Source: Montifringilla adamsi | Lineage: Eukaryota; Chordata; Aves; Passeriformes; Passeridae | NCBI GenBank assembly: GCA_017590115.1 | Contig: JAGGNK010010225.1 | Coordinates: 1,240,001-1,304,000, forward strand | Reading direction: 5' to 3' | Length of the DNA stretch: 64,000 nt | Shown: positions 37,537 to 51,416 of the stretch, one piece after another | Layout of the letters: the number at the start of each line of letters is the position of its first letter | Numbering within the stretch: the stretch's first letter is position 1 | Notes under the pieces: model-generated | Told to the model about the DNA's origin: nothing | Seen by the model: the letters and a program-made list of their open reading frames with translations, nothing else | Databases searched by the model: none | Position numbers and translations under genes: made by a program

Positions 37537-40500
37537 TTCATTAACTAAGAAGTTCTGTATTTCAAAGATAGGAAAGAAGGATAAAAAAACCCCAAAAAAT
37601 AGTCTAAGATATCTTTCCTAACTATAAAAATACCTTATGTTAACACACATATACTCATCCTTCCATTGTATTGTGTTTGAGATGCAGTCCCAAACTACAT
37701 CTGAAGGCTTTTTTGTGTCAAACTTGATCTTTGAAATCAGTAATATCTGTACATACGCAGCAGTCCCCTGATATTTTTGGTAGCAGAATGAAAACCTTTA
37801 TCTTTGATAAAATCAAGTTCAAATTCATAGATTTTCATGGAAGTGAAATCATACAAATGGATTATTGGGGCCATAAAAGTGTTACACTCTCTTTATATAA
37901 GATATTATTATTTTAAACCAATTCAAAAGCTAACGACACAATCTGCTGGAATAGCATTGGGTGGAAAAAGGGCCTGGGATTTATTCAGAGAAGACACAGA
38001 AAAAGGAGCTTTTCTTCCACTGGAGAATTACATTAGAATAATTATCATGTGCTTACCAGAAAACCTCCTCACAAGAATTAGCATCTACAGTCTCCTTTTA
38101 CTTCATTTTGTTGTGGTGGAGAGGCAAATACTAGGACTTTCTGAAAATAAATCCTTGACATGCTATTAACAGAAAACAGTCTTTATTAATTATGATATTA
38201 AGTGTTACATACTATGAGATGCTTCATGACACAAGTATTACACATTAAAGAGGGCAAAACAAACCACTGCAGACATGTATGTATGGGATATAATCTAATG
38301 AGTTCTTCTGAAATTTATTTGGGTATACAGGCGTCAATCACCTGCAATTATTTGAGAAGTTTGTATTTCAAAGCACTGTTTCAGTTTTACTTCCCTTCTC
38401 ATGAACAGTAATAGTGCTATGGGGACTTTTTTCTTTTTAGAGTGGTTTAAGCTGGCATCAGAAAGTACTATAAATTTTAAGAGTGCCTCCTGTGCATTCC
38501 TGTCTAGCATGTCTAAGAGGAAATATTGTCAATCAAGTCTGACTAGCAGCCATACAGGTCATGAAAGCAGCTGCATAACCAAACAGTGTGGACAGCCTTT
38601 GTATTCAAAAGAAAATGCAGTGCAGGTTTGAAAACAACAAAGCAAGGGAGGTGTGTTTAAAATCACAGCTAGGAGAACAGAAACACCTACATACTTTAAT
38701 CTTGGAAAAACATTTAGGACACTGAATACCCCTCTGTACCTTCATAAAGACAAAAGAAACCTGGTACCATTGGGAATGACTGCCTATTTTGTTTTGCTGC
38801 TCCAGTAGTTATAAATGCCACATTTCAGGCACTGTTGCTGCTGCTTTGTTGCTGTGAAGTGACAGCTGAGAAAAACGATGATGCTAGAGATATGTGTTAT
38901 GAATATACAAATAGGTGAGAGACAACTGATCCCTGCAGACAGGAGTCTAGACATTTCATTTAGTAAGTGCTTGTCCCTTTCCTTAAATCCAGCAACCCAC
39001 CAAACGTACAGCCCTACCAAATACCTCACACAATGTGCCTCTGGAACTCTACTGGTAGATAATGGTGCAGACATTACTACAGCCTGAACACACTCGACAG
39101 CTTCAACAGCAGCATTGATCTCACTGTCATAAAAGAAACTAGTTCAAGGTTCCTGAGCCTGCTGGGATGCTGAATAGCCACCTCCAGACAGTCCTGCTTT
39201 GTGTGCACAGAATAAACTGAACTATTGACAATGTGATATCTGTTGTCTTTTTAACAAGAAATCCTGGTGAAAAAATGTAGTGAAAGAGAAAACATAACTA
39301 CCATACAATATATAAAGAGTAACTTCCTTGAGAAGTTGCACATTATTTCTAAAATACTATATAAGAGCTTCTGAACAATGCTGAAATGTAACAGGCATTT
39401 GGAGTTTGGCTATGTTGATACATCTACCTGCTACCCTGTCATGCAACAAAGGAAAAGGGTTTAAGCTATGTAAGAGAGAGGGGGAAAAAAATTCCTTTTT
39501 TCCCCCCTTCTTTTAAACACAATTCAAAGCCAATCTCCAATTTAAACCTGTGTATTACAAAATTACTTATTTAATTCATACCCGAAGGACAAGGTTTCAT
39601 ATCCATAAAGAACATATTCTTCTATTGTGTTGACATTGAACTAAACTGAAAAAAAATTAAGCATGTAACTGAAATAGAAATAGAGTATCAAAAGTATGTT
39701 CACAGCATCAATGCACCATTCTGGCAGTTAGACTGATAAAAACTAGAATGGTTGGCCTTTTTGATTCCTTTCTGGAGCTTCAGGGTAAGTTTTCCCTGCC
39801 ATATCCCTGTACAATTGCTTCAATTGCTCTTAAGAAAATAAAAGGATCTCAATGATGGATAAATTTAAGCTTACAATTTCCAGCCATTTCAGGTTTTGTT
39901 ATATTTCTATAGACTTTCTAATAATCCACTTCACTATCAGTCTACTCTTCTTTTTAGCATCTTTCCAAGTGAATAAAAAGCACAAAATTACAAAACTAAA
40001 AATGCTTTAGCTTATACAATGGCATATTAGAGGAAGCTGAACTATCTGAAGTGAAATCAAGGACTTGTCAACAGTACATCACATTCAATAATGACATCAG
40101 GAGTTTTTAAGAGTCCTACCCCCATTGGAGAGCACTGTTATACATAGAATAGTAAACTTGGTAGGGCCATCACAGTAACACGTACCTACAGGTAACAAAG
40201 AGTCCCACCCAGTCTCAGAACCCCCTTGCCTGCAAGCTCATGAATGCCAAAAGGAACAATAAGACTGTTTCTATTACGGTGTTCTCTATTATTAGGCCAG
40301 GTCTTGTTTCTGCAACAGAAGTCTTTGTTTTCATGTATTTACAACCACAACTAGGTTTCCTGAATATCTTCATTCCTGAATAGCGTGACTGTTTTCACGA
40401 CACACTGCGCTAACTAGGAAAGATCAGAAAGAATGTGTATACAAACAGAAGTACCCCAAGAAGAATTTGATAAACAGACAAAAAGCATAACACAGAAGGT

Positions 40501-43500
40501 TTACACCATCACCACCTGGTTTATGCCTCAGTCAAAAGTTCTTGTCACCACTAACAACCAACAATTAATGCCAATCATCTTGCATCAGTATAAAACTGTT
40601 TCCTGAGAACACTATAAAACCTGGTTGATAAAAAATTTTGATGAAGAATGCTTAGAACATCTGAAAACATGTGCCTTGAATTACAGAAAGTTTTGATTAA
40701 ACAGCATCATGTAAATTACAAAGGCTTAAAAATGAGACATATGATAAAGCTCAACAGTACCATCTTAGTATGGTTGTACCTTTTCTGCAGCGGCACGTGA
40801 TGCATCTCAAAACACAGTACTTGTTGATCAGAATATTAAGATCTTGATGATTTGGAAGAAAAATAAGCCTAAGCAACAATAAATTCTGAAGAAACCAAGG
40901 TGCTGATGCAGAGGTACCACATCTCTTCGCTGACCACATACAACCAAGACAAACTTTCAGAACAACCAAGTGAAAGGCTGGACTTACAAACGGTTACAAG
41001 GGTCAGGTGACAGAATGGGGGAATCACTGTCCTCAGAAGCAGTAACTCAAAAAAAGAGATCTGGATATTCACTAATAACAATTTGGATATTATTCTTTGG
41101 ACAGCACGGAAGTATTGTTCTAAATGTGGTAAACAAAGGAATCTGGAGAAGACAGAAGAAAATTACTTTGCCTCTGACACTGATGAGACTAGTAGTGGAA
41201 AAGCAAAGGAAATGTAGGATTTCCCACCACAAGACCAATGCTGCAAAAATGGGAAATGCTCACAGAAAAAAACCTGGGTTTTTTTTTGACTGAAGAATAC
41301 AGTGACAGAGTAAAGAAGCCTTTATTTACCAAGAAGAAAATTAAAGGGTAATTTGTTTAAAGTATACAAGTGAGACATCAAAGGGAATAGAAGGGTCCTA
41401 AATTTAGGGAGGCAATGAAGGACGAGAAATTGAAGATGGTCAAATGTAAAACAGGCCATTTTTCTTTTCTTAAATGGCACCATTTATGCTTGAAAGAAGA
41501 TACTACTGATCACCATTTTTGCAACTTATGAAAGTATAATTTTCATCAATTGTTTTTGGGGTTTTTTTTTAAAAAAGAATGTACTACCAGCTCAAATTTT
41601 TAAGAGAGAAGAACTGAAAACATAATGGAATTCATGTCAATGTTAAGAAAACTTGAGGGGTTTTCCGGCTTTAAAGCCTGGCATGTTTAGAAATGTTCAA
41701 TACAAATAAAGTACTACTACCTGAACAATGTTTTTTTCTGTGTATAAAGTGTTCTATGCAAAATACCTGCTTTTAAAACTTCTGTGCAGTACTTTCACAA
41801 GTGCAAATGTCATTTGGCAATCTTTGTAGTTTTACTGTAATAGCTAAGGAACGTTCTTTCATTTGATGAGCTGAAAGGGCCTCAACAGATCAGCACACTG
41901 GTACTAAGTGAAGAATCACCAAATGTATAAAGTCTGTGTTCTCTTTTCTTCAAAGTGAAGAATAAAAAAAGAGGCAAGATATAAGAATAATAACATAATA
42001 AACTCTTAGAAATCAGACTGCTTATGTTTCAAAAGACATAAATCACCTAATTAACACTGAAATAAATTGTCTATTCTCTGACATGAGCAGTGAGAACAGA
42101 CTGAAAATTATGGCAGCAGAAATGAACCACTGGGATAAGAACAGAATGAACAATCAGGCCAAGAATTCGAAGGCTCTCCTTGTAAATTACTCCAAAATAA
42201 GTTTAGCATTTCACTTATGTTTTATAGCAATTTTTCAGTAAGATACAGGACCTAGAAATCCTTTTGTTATCACAAAAGAAGCCTGATGATGCAGAATTTT
42301 ATTTGCTGTTTAGAGAAGAAAAACAGCTGACCCTGTGATGCATCAATTTTTGAAAAGTCAGTTCTTCACAAGAACAGCTTTTTCCGTCAAATCTCTGGAA
42401 CTTTGTAAGGCCAAACATTTATTTTGAAATAGGTAGCTCCTGAGTAATGGATGTGGTGGGATTTTATTGTTGTCCATTTTTGCTTCTGCTTGTCACGTTC
42501 TAAAAGGAACCAAGCTTTTCAATGTATATGAAAAGGAAAACTTCAAAGAAAGGACATCAAATCTGCAGAGAGCACTCACACAGAAGATAAAACACTTTCT
42601 GTAATGATCTGTGAACTCGAGTACAGGTAGCCCACCTTCGCTTTAAGGGCTCAGTGCAAAGACAAAGCAACAAAGGAAGACAAATTGATCAAACCATTCA
42701 AGATGATGTCAATCTCCAGCAGATATATAGCCCTTGTAAAATGCAGTTACCTTGGAGGGACTTAGAACATGGCCTAAATTAAAATTCTACTAGTTCATAT
42801 AACATTAATATACATTAAAAAAATAAATAAATGAAGGATTGCTGATACGGGATTTAAGGGGGTTAACACAAGGAAATAATTAATTTATCATATAGCTTTA
42901 AACTGTTAATAGACTGCTGTTTGTAAATATTTAGTTGTACCCTGAAGTAATTTTAACAAGCCAAGGGATTCAGCATTTCTTAACACTCTTCTGAACTTTA
43001 GTTAGTAAAATACAGAATAAAGGGACTTTTCAAGCAGGAGGAAAATGTGAGTGGATAATGTGGATATGCACCTGTGCTGCTATAAAAGGCATGAGATCAA
43101 TGCAACATCCTTTCTTTTGTCAGTTCCCAAATTATGAAGTATTTTATACTCCCATTCTAGAATTAACTGGAAAGCAGATCAAGATAGCTGCCTAGAAGAC
43201 CTGAGAAGCAATATAATGGAAATTTTACCAGTCCTCTACTTTGGAATGAGAACAACTCATGAGACACACACCAATGTGTTTCAATATGCAATCAGAAATA
43301 GAAAAAAACAAAAGTGAAAAGGAACTCCCTACAAGAATTCAGGTGGAACTCCAAGCAGCTACAATTTGTGAAGATATTTTATCTTTAACTCTAGTAACCC
43401 GACTCCATTTTCATAGATGAAGGGAAGATTCTGACAGGAATCAAAAACAGGAAATAAAGCTTATGTGAATGAAAATGGTAATCTGCTGCTTCTATGAACA

Positions 43501-46500
43501 ATTTATTTTGTTGAAAGACTTGGAACTTGCATAAAACCATCAAGGAGCCTCCTTTAAATGCCTATGAGAAATGGATCTATCTTTTCCTTTTGGAAGTGGA
43601 GGATAACTTTGAATAATTAATTCAGGTCTGTATTGAAAATGGCATTACACAACTCTGAAAGGATTGCCATATCTACTTTGAAAACAAGGAAGTAACAAGC
43701 AACAACGTTCATGGGGGTAAATAATTAACACAAGAAAAGTTTTAGCCTTTCTCTTCCATTCTTGTTGGTTTAGAGTAAGAAGAATAATTCAAACAGCATA
43801 AAAGTATTTGATACATGAAGTGCCACAGTATCCCTATGAGGTAAGTAGAGACAATTGCCCAGAGAATTAAGCCACAGAGGTAAGTCTCTCACCCTGGGCA
43901 CCACGGAGTGCTGCACCTTCAGGTTCATGGCATTCTGTGCTAGTCCTCATCCATACTTCACTCAGAACTCAAGAACAGTTTTATTAAATAAATCAGTCAT
44001 AGAAATAACATTGTAAAAGGAGACACACACAATACGATTTAACATCTGGAACTGTTCAATTCCAGGAGATACTTTTATTGCACAATTCCAGAGGTTGGCC
44101 CATGTCATCATTAGGCACTGTTTGAATAGACTAGCAGCATTCCCTGTCCATATGGATTAGAACTCAGTCTTCCTTTTCTTATACAGTTAAAAATGTTGCA
44201 GACACTCTAATTTTTTTCTTGCAAGTATTTTTCATTTATTCATTAATTATATCCTTGAACAATTTTAAGTTGTATTATTACAATTTTATAAAATATAACT
44301 ATTTGCAATGCAGGAAATTATTCTAATGCATGCATAAATTACTTGTTGCAGATTCCAAACAGATTACCCAGGACTACCTAGATCATAAAGATGCACTGAA
44401 GCCACAGAATGTTAAGACCCTCTGGTACTTTCTGTTCTATTTCCTTTCAAGAAACCAGCAATCTGCAAATGTGGATGTGGAATTGCTCGTGTTTAGATTA
44501 AGTGAGAACTTTTTATTAGTTATTTTCTCTTGGCTAATTCAACTACTGTTTAGACTGTAGTGCATCTGTGGGCCATATAAAGACATTGGTCTGGATCTGG
44601 GCTTTCTAGAAACCATTTCTCCTCTCTTTTCAGCCAGGAACTTATGTATGGGTTTTGTAAGGAAAAAAAAAAGTAATTACTGCCTTTCAGCATTCCCTAC
44701 AACCAACATAAGCTATTATATTCTACTAGATAGCTACCAAAGTCTAGGAGAAAGGACAGTACAGGCAAGGGTATTTTTAATTTAGCTATTCAGCTGTACT
44801 TTAAATGCCACTTAGCACTGCAGAGCTGTACAGAAAATAAAATGTGCACATCTCAACAGTCTAATCTGTATTTGTGAAATCACACTAGGCCCTTTTTTCT
44901 CTTGAAGGACCCTGTTTTCATGTAGGATAAACCATACATTTGTCCACATTTCCTATTCCTTTGTTAAAACTCCCCACAAAACCTTAGCTGAACCTTCCTA
45001 TGGATAACTTCCTTAAATTCATAACAACAAATAAATAGTAACACAAACAGATGCCTGACGTAGACGATTCCGTACATAACCTTGATTTACATATTTTCCT
45101 TTTCCAAACTTCTTACCTATGATCTATCTTTAAACATCCTGTTTAACTATAGCACAAACTATTTTTTTAGATTGAAATAGGTATGAACTATAAGTAGCAC
45201 CATGCAGAAATGCTGAGTATTTGTAATTCTCACTGCAGTTCTGGGTGATACAATGATTACCATCTCTCAGGCAAAAGCCCTAGGTACAGTAACACATGAA
45301 CAGGGATATCCATGTATGTTCACTCGGTGCACTCATTTTAATCCCCAGAAGTCGATAAACTTAGAATGGGAAAAGCTATTTAGAAGGTAATTTTTGAACT
45401 GCTAAGGATAATCATTCAGATTCTAAAACTGTATTTTGTGTTCATGGGACAGAGGTACTTGGATCTTCACAAAATCTGAGAGGCTCAAGGCTTATCTACT
45501 TTTGAAAGCAGAGCACGATCCATTAAAAAAAATCCATGAAGCTCTTATCACATCCATTAGTCACTTTTTCCTACCAAAATAACATCCATTTGTAAATGTA
45601 ATATTTTGGTAAAGGAGTAATACTAAGGTGGGTAAATGAACTTGATTCTACTGACTTTTTTATTAAAATTATCTAGATTTCTACTAAGCTCTCACATAGC
45701 CTTACAGTATAATCAGAAATTTAAACTCCTTCTATCTTTAGCCAGGAGAGGTGACAGAGTTTTAGAAACAAAAAGAAGATTATCTTCTTAAACAGGATGA
45801 AGCAATCATACTTAACTGTAAAATAATCATGCAGCTGTTAATAAGGCATAAGTTAGCTTTCATGCCAAATTATTTTGTACTTTAATAAGTACTGTATTTA
45901 GATAAGAACATTGAATCTTTTGACCTAAAGCTATAGATACACATCTTGCAATAATTTTTCTCTTGATTTAATGCACAGGCAGTTAAAGCAAACAGTGAAG
46001 ACAAAACTCAGATAAGTCCATCAAAGCATCATTCCAACATACAAAATGAGGTTTAAACTGCTTTTGTCATTATTGAGACTCAAGTTTTACTTCTGTTTTG
46101 GTAAAAAAGTTAAACTAAAAAAAATCTCATCTGTCAGTTCAGCAGTTTCCTACCAGTTGAAATCGACCAAATCCATAATAAAGGTAGAAAAGTTCCAGGC
46201 TGACAGTGCAGGCTATGTTACGTAAGAAGCATATAAACACTCCCATAACTTAAAATAATCAAGTATTTTTAATATCGTTCAACTTCCAGGCTAGTTCCTT
46301 TTTCAAAACAAAACCCCAAATATGGAAATTAAAACGTTATTGTTCTATTTAGAAAAGAAAAAAACAATAAACTAACAAATTTGCAATTTTTTATTTCTGA
46401 AAACTACTACTATTTGACAGGTAACCTGCAGAGTGAGTGACTTTAAGAGACTGGTCCCTCCATTGTTCACAAAATAGACTCCAAACAATTCATTTTGTTC

Positions 46501-46632
46501 TCTGTTCCTCCAAATATCACCTAAGAGTCTTGCCTGACATCCTGTCCATGTTTACTTCAGGAACAAATGTCAAGAATGCATCATTCAGATCTAATGTTTA
46601 GGCAAGGGAAAAAGGTAGTACAGTTCTCAAGC

Positions 46633-46651
46633 AAAAAAAAAAAAAAAAAAA
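46633..46651. repeat. A19 homopolymer
   Basis: Nineteen A residues on the plus strand (T19 on the ANO10 sense strand). No retrocopy or LINE sequence was recognised directly upstream. Confidence 0.9.
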
Positions 46652-47971
46652 TCATCTAATAAAGTTCTGCAACAAAAATAATCTGAAAAAGTCATGCATA
46701 TACGAAGTTGAACTTTTAAGAAGTACATACGAGTAGTCTGAATTATGTCATACTTATAAATATATCAGGTAGAAAGTCTGTACAATAGTATACTTGTCCA
46801 AAAAAAGTAATTAATGCACTCTAAAGCAGTAGATGCCACACTGTAAGGCCTTGTTTCTTTTCACTATTAACCATGAACAGCATAAGCTACCACTCCAAAA
46901 GCTCATTCTCCTTTATTTTTCACTAAACATATAAGTACAGAGAAACAGCCACAAAAAACCAAAAGCAGCAGTCACTTGGACCACTAGGGAGGAAGGGATG
47001 TAATGTAGGATTTGAAGTCCAACTTCACCATGAAAGGAAGAACAGAACACAGAATTTCAGCAAAAATCATGAAACTGCATTAGAGGGAGTAATTATGGTA
47101 AATAAGAGTTTTGGTAGGAACAGAAGTATGAAGTTAATTTTACGCTGTCTGCAAGGTAGGGAGCAATTTTTCAGTTAGAAACTTTCAGTTTATATGTGAA
47201 AGCACCATAAATTTCTATATAACATTTTTACCTACCCTGAAAAAAAAAGTACTTTAGGCAGCTGAATAAGAGGTTAAAGATTTTGTCTGGAATTAATGTT
47301 TGTGTATTTCTATGAGTGCAAGTTTTAGCAGTATCAGTCGACTTTCCAGGCTTTGCAGAAGGTCATCATGTTTCTGGCTAAAGAATATTTTATAGCACTC
47401 TCTTCAGCCTGAGCAAAAGCTTAGCAACACACCTCTCTCTTCACTGCATGCCCAAGAAAGCCATGTGTATTTCCCAACCTTACCCTGCATTACACACTAC
47501 AGAGACTGCAGGATCAGGTACCAGAGAAATGATCAAGCATTCTAAAAGGCAGTTCATTGTTTCTAATACTATTTATATGTGGAATTTCCTTTCAAAACCA
47601 AACCGAGACTCCTCCTATGGTTTATGCTGCTAGAAGTAGCAAGAGAAAATTGCAGGAACATAAATTTATTACAGAGTAATACCTGAAGATTAACAACTCC
47701 ACTGTAATATTTATTATCTCCTTCCATGTCCTTTCAGACATAAGCTACCAAACAAGGCCACAGTAAGCATCTGTCCACTCTGTTTAGGTCAGGTTTTCTT
47801 AATCACTATCTACTATTTTTGGAAGTTTCTCCTTCCCTAAGATCATTGTGAAACTGCAGGAGAAATATATACTCTTAGGTAGACATCTGACACTATTTAG
47901 CACAATTTAATGCTTTCAAACATTTACACCAGTCACCTATTTTTAAATAAAAACTTCAAGATGTATAAGGG

Positions 47972-47996
47972 AATTATGCTATCACATAGCATAATT
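47972..47996. repeat. 11-bp-arm hairpin
   Basis: AATTATGCTAT and ATAGCATAATT are perfect inverted repeats around the loop CAC. TATGCTA resembles an octamer-like half site, but no function can be assigned. Confidence 0.8.
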
Positions 47997-50900
47997 ATGT
48001 AACCATAATGTTTTGGTTTTTTGTTGCTGAATATTCCTTCAGATAGACAAGTAGGAGAGACCACCAGAGCTTTTCCAAACAGTCATTTGTAACTGTTCAA
48101 ATCACTATTTGCATCATTTAAAAAAAAATTTTAGCATCCATTCCTTTATGCACATAAACATACTAAAAGAAGCAGACAATGCATAGTCTGATCCACAAAA
48201 TGATGCAATACAGAACACTTTTTGAGCAACTACTCTAAGCACTTTGAGCAGCTTTTGTGACAACCTATTCCTGAATCAGCCCCTTTGACTTCAGGAACAT
48301 GGTGGACAACAACGGCCAAGTTTGTCATGGACAAGAAATAGCAACAGAGCCACGCCAACGAAGTTCAAAAGTCAAGAAGAAGACACCAGAGACTGAGAAA
48401 ATGGCTTGGAAGTTTGTTTGTTGAGATCTCAGGAGAAGCTTCACACATTTTGAGGAATTCAGAGCTAAATATAAGAAAATTCAAACTCCATAACTTTTCA
48501 GGAAGATTTCCTACCCAGTGCTTCTGCACAGCATCCTACTCAGATCCTACCATCTCCAAGCAACCTCAGCCTTTCCCCAGAGAGCCTAAATTCTCTTCTG
48601 CCCTCAGATGCATCTCACTGTGCACATTATGCTTCTTCCCTTGTCGTGAAGCACTTTGCACTAATGCTCAGGCTTCTCAAACCCATAGTGCTCAGTTTTT
48701 GCTCAACGCAACAGTCTGGGGAAAGGCAGCTGCTCCTGCAGAAGAACAGTGGTGATTCCCCTGGCTTCTTGCGCTTCCCTCCAAGTTCCTCTTTTGACTG
48801 TTTCTGCTCACTGAAACAGGTGCAATTTTTTCGTTCTGTCTGCACAACTCTCCATAAAAAAAACCCCACCTGGCCCTGTCTAGGACATTGCACACTGAAG
48901 AAGTTAGCACTGACAGCAGCATCAGACTGCAGATCACCCAGAAAACTTGTGGAGAAGTTCTGCCCTCACCTTCTGGGTCTCCTAGCCCTTCTTCCCCTGC
49001 TCTGCCCCTGTGATAGTGGTTTCAAAACTGAAAAATAGGAAAGCTGCTTTTAGAAGGTTATGAAAATAAATCCTATTGTGTTACTGATAACAGAGTGCAG
49101 AAACATCCAACATCCTGTCTCTGGAAGGAGGTGCTAAGAAAAGACATGTAGATAATGGTAATTTCCCATGGCATTCCTCTAAGCAAACTGCTTCTTCAGG
49201 ACCACTCATTCCAGAGGCTGTGTCTGTATCTTAGGCTTAGTCTTTCCATTCATTAAACATTTTGAAAAACTTAATGGAAAACACATAAATTACTCCCTGC
49301 AGCCTGATCACTGTGCATCACTGCTATAAGGAAACTGACCAAATAAACTGTTAACATCAAAATGGTTTTTTTAACCCTAAAATTATATGCTCTATACATA
49401 AAGTGCATCCTTGATTGATGTATTCATCCTAACAGCATCTTAAAAACCAAAAAAATAGTAACAACTATTAGCAACTACTTCTAAAGAACTTGACAGCACT
49501 GATGAACCTAGCAACTCTCATCATTAGGTTCCTTTAAAAATAGATGGACTTGCACAACCATGATTTTGTTCTGAAAGTATCTTCTAGATGTTAAGATAAG
49601 AAGAGCAAACCATACTTTAATAAATAAATACACGAAATCTGAACTGCAGAGGAAGCTAAATTAACCCCACTGGGGTTCCCATCTCTGTTGTTCTGCCAGT
49701 TTTTTGTTTGCTTGCATGTGATATAAATATTGAAACATTTGGCTCAAAATACTCCTGAGTATACACAGGAGACTTGCAGAGCCAGTTCAGTGTCAAGCAG
49801 AGGAAAAGGAGAGCAAATGACATCCTGTCTGCTTATGTAATTTTTTTTTCCAAAGTTTGCTTCCCACAGTTGGGATTTTAAATAGTATCTTAGCTGCATT
49901 ATAAAAGCAGAGTATTATAAGTTCACAAGAACTTTATTGTTTACCACAAGATGAATAAATAACAGATAATTAGAAGAAATAAATTAACTGCCCTGTACCA
50001 AATTCTAAACCCATCATTACACATTTTCCCACATACTTTAACTGAAAAGGAGAAAACATGCCTACAAATGGAAAATGAAACAGAACACTGGTCTTTGTCA
50101 GACCATTTATTTCGGCTTAGGCAATGTCCCCAACTGCTGAGATAATACCACAACAGGTGCATGATCACTACATACTTCAACCTAAGTTTAAAACATTTTT
50201 CTTCACTTAAAATGCATTACTGGTACAAAGGATCAGCAGCTTAACTTTACTGTATGCAAGCCAGTGTGCCTTTGCAACAGTGAAATGGGTCTTTGTGTAG
50301 TACTTAAAAAGTTGTCAGTATTGAGTGAGAACTGCTTAAGTTCTCAGATGACTCTTATTTCAAGTCATTACAGACTCATTCTTCTCTATCAAGAAAAATC
50401 ATTATTTTGCTTATTCTGGCATCACACCTATGTTGTCACTGATCATAAAGAGCTGTTAAAGCTATTTTAAGTCAACTTTCATTGAGTTTATTTCCCGCAG
50501 CCCAAACATCCTGTCACTGGGGAAACATCTGTGGGCAGGAATGCAAATAATCTATTATATCTAAGGAGGCATACAAGGAAAAAGTGTAATAATTTGCCTT
50601 TGTTTTTCAAAAATTCTACAGATAAAGCATTTCTGAAAACTGATTTCACAGTTCTGCTAGACTGAAACAGTTTGGGGTTGCTGTTTCATGCCATTATTTT
50701 CTCCTTTTAGTGCGTTCCATAAAACCCTTCAAGAGTTATCAGAATTCAAATACATTTAACAACTGAATCTGGTCTAAAATCCCCATCTCCCAAACAATAC
50801 TAAAGAACTTCTAAAGCCCATCAAGTTCCTGAATACTTTTAAAATGCTAACACAGACAGAATTTAAAGCTCTATGATAAACAAGCAGAAACTGTTTTGAG

Positions 50901-51190
50901 TTCTGAGTACTCTGGTGAATCAGCAGGGAGAAGGGTCAACTTCCAAAACAAAGGAATGCATATTATAAATGTTTAGAACTTGCCTAATCCAGAAGTGACA
51001 CCAATGAGATAACGTACACATTCATATTACTAGGGTTACTTCAGTATAATTCCTAGCCAATATTTTTATTTCTAGTACAAGAACAGATCAGGCTGCTTTG
51101 AAGGCCTGCTAGAATTTTAGTTCATGTGGCAAAATGATATAATTAATCAACCAAATAATGTTCCATTTTAACTTCCTTTAGGCTGAAACT

Positions 51191-51416
51191 CAAACACAAC
51201 AACAACAACAACAAAAAAAAGCCCAAAAAAGCCTAAAGAAAAACAAACAAACAACTAAAAAAACCCCAACAACACATACAAAAACCCCCAAACCTCAAAA
51301 AAAAAACCAAAACAAAAACAAAAAAAACCAAACCAAAACAAAACCAAACAAAAAAAAACAAAAACACAAAAAAACAAAAACACAAAAAAAAAAACCAACA
51401 ACAAAAACAAAAACCC
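51191..51416. repeat. Long A/C-only low-complexity tract
   Basis: About 225 bases composed almost entirely of A and C: (AAC)n at the start, then AAAAC, AAACC and CAAAAACA mixtures, with only a few G and T in the first third. It is the largest simple-sequence block of the window. On the ANO10 sense strand it is T-rich with regular G. It does not look like a clean microsatellite, so it probably grew by slippage plus substitution. Confidence 0.9.

Noticed and set aside
38784..39120. Minus-strand frame with protein-like stretch near 38940-39074
   Set aside because: Does not match ANO10, no splice sites of quality at its ends, no motif recognised, and a competing plus-strand frame overlaps it.
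40136..40250. Possible CR1 3' tail in reverse (ATAGAATAGTAAACTTGGTAGGG)
   Set aside because: Only the first 25 bases resemble a CR1 tail and the following sequence does not; too weak to call by eye.
48414..49038. Overlapping plus- and minus-strand frames of up to 130 codons
   Set aside because: Open in several registers at once, cysteine/serine/leucine-rich, no motif. This is typical of a stop-poor, GC-richer patch; a noncoding exon cannot be excluded.
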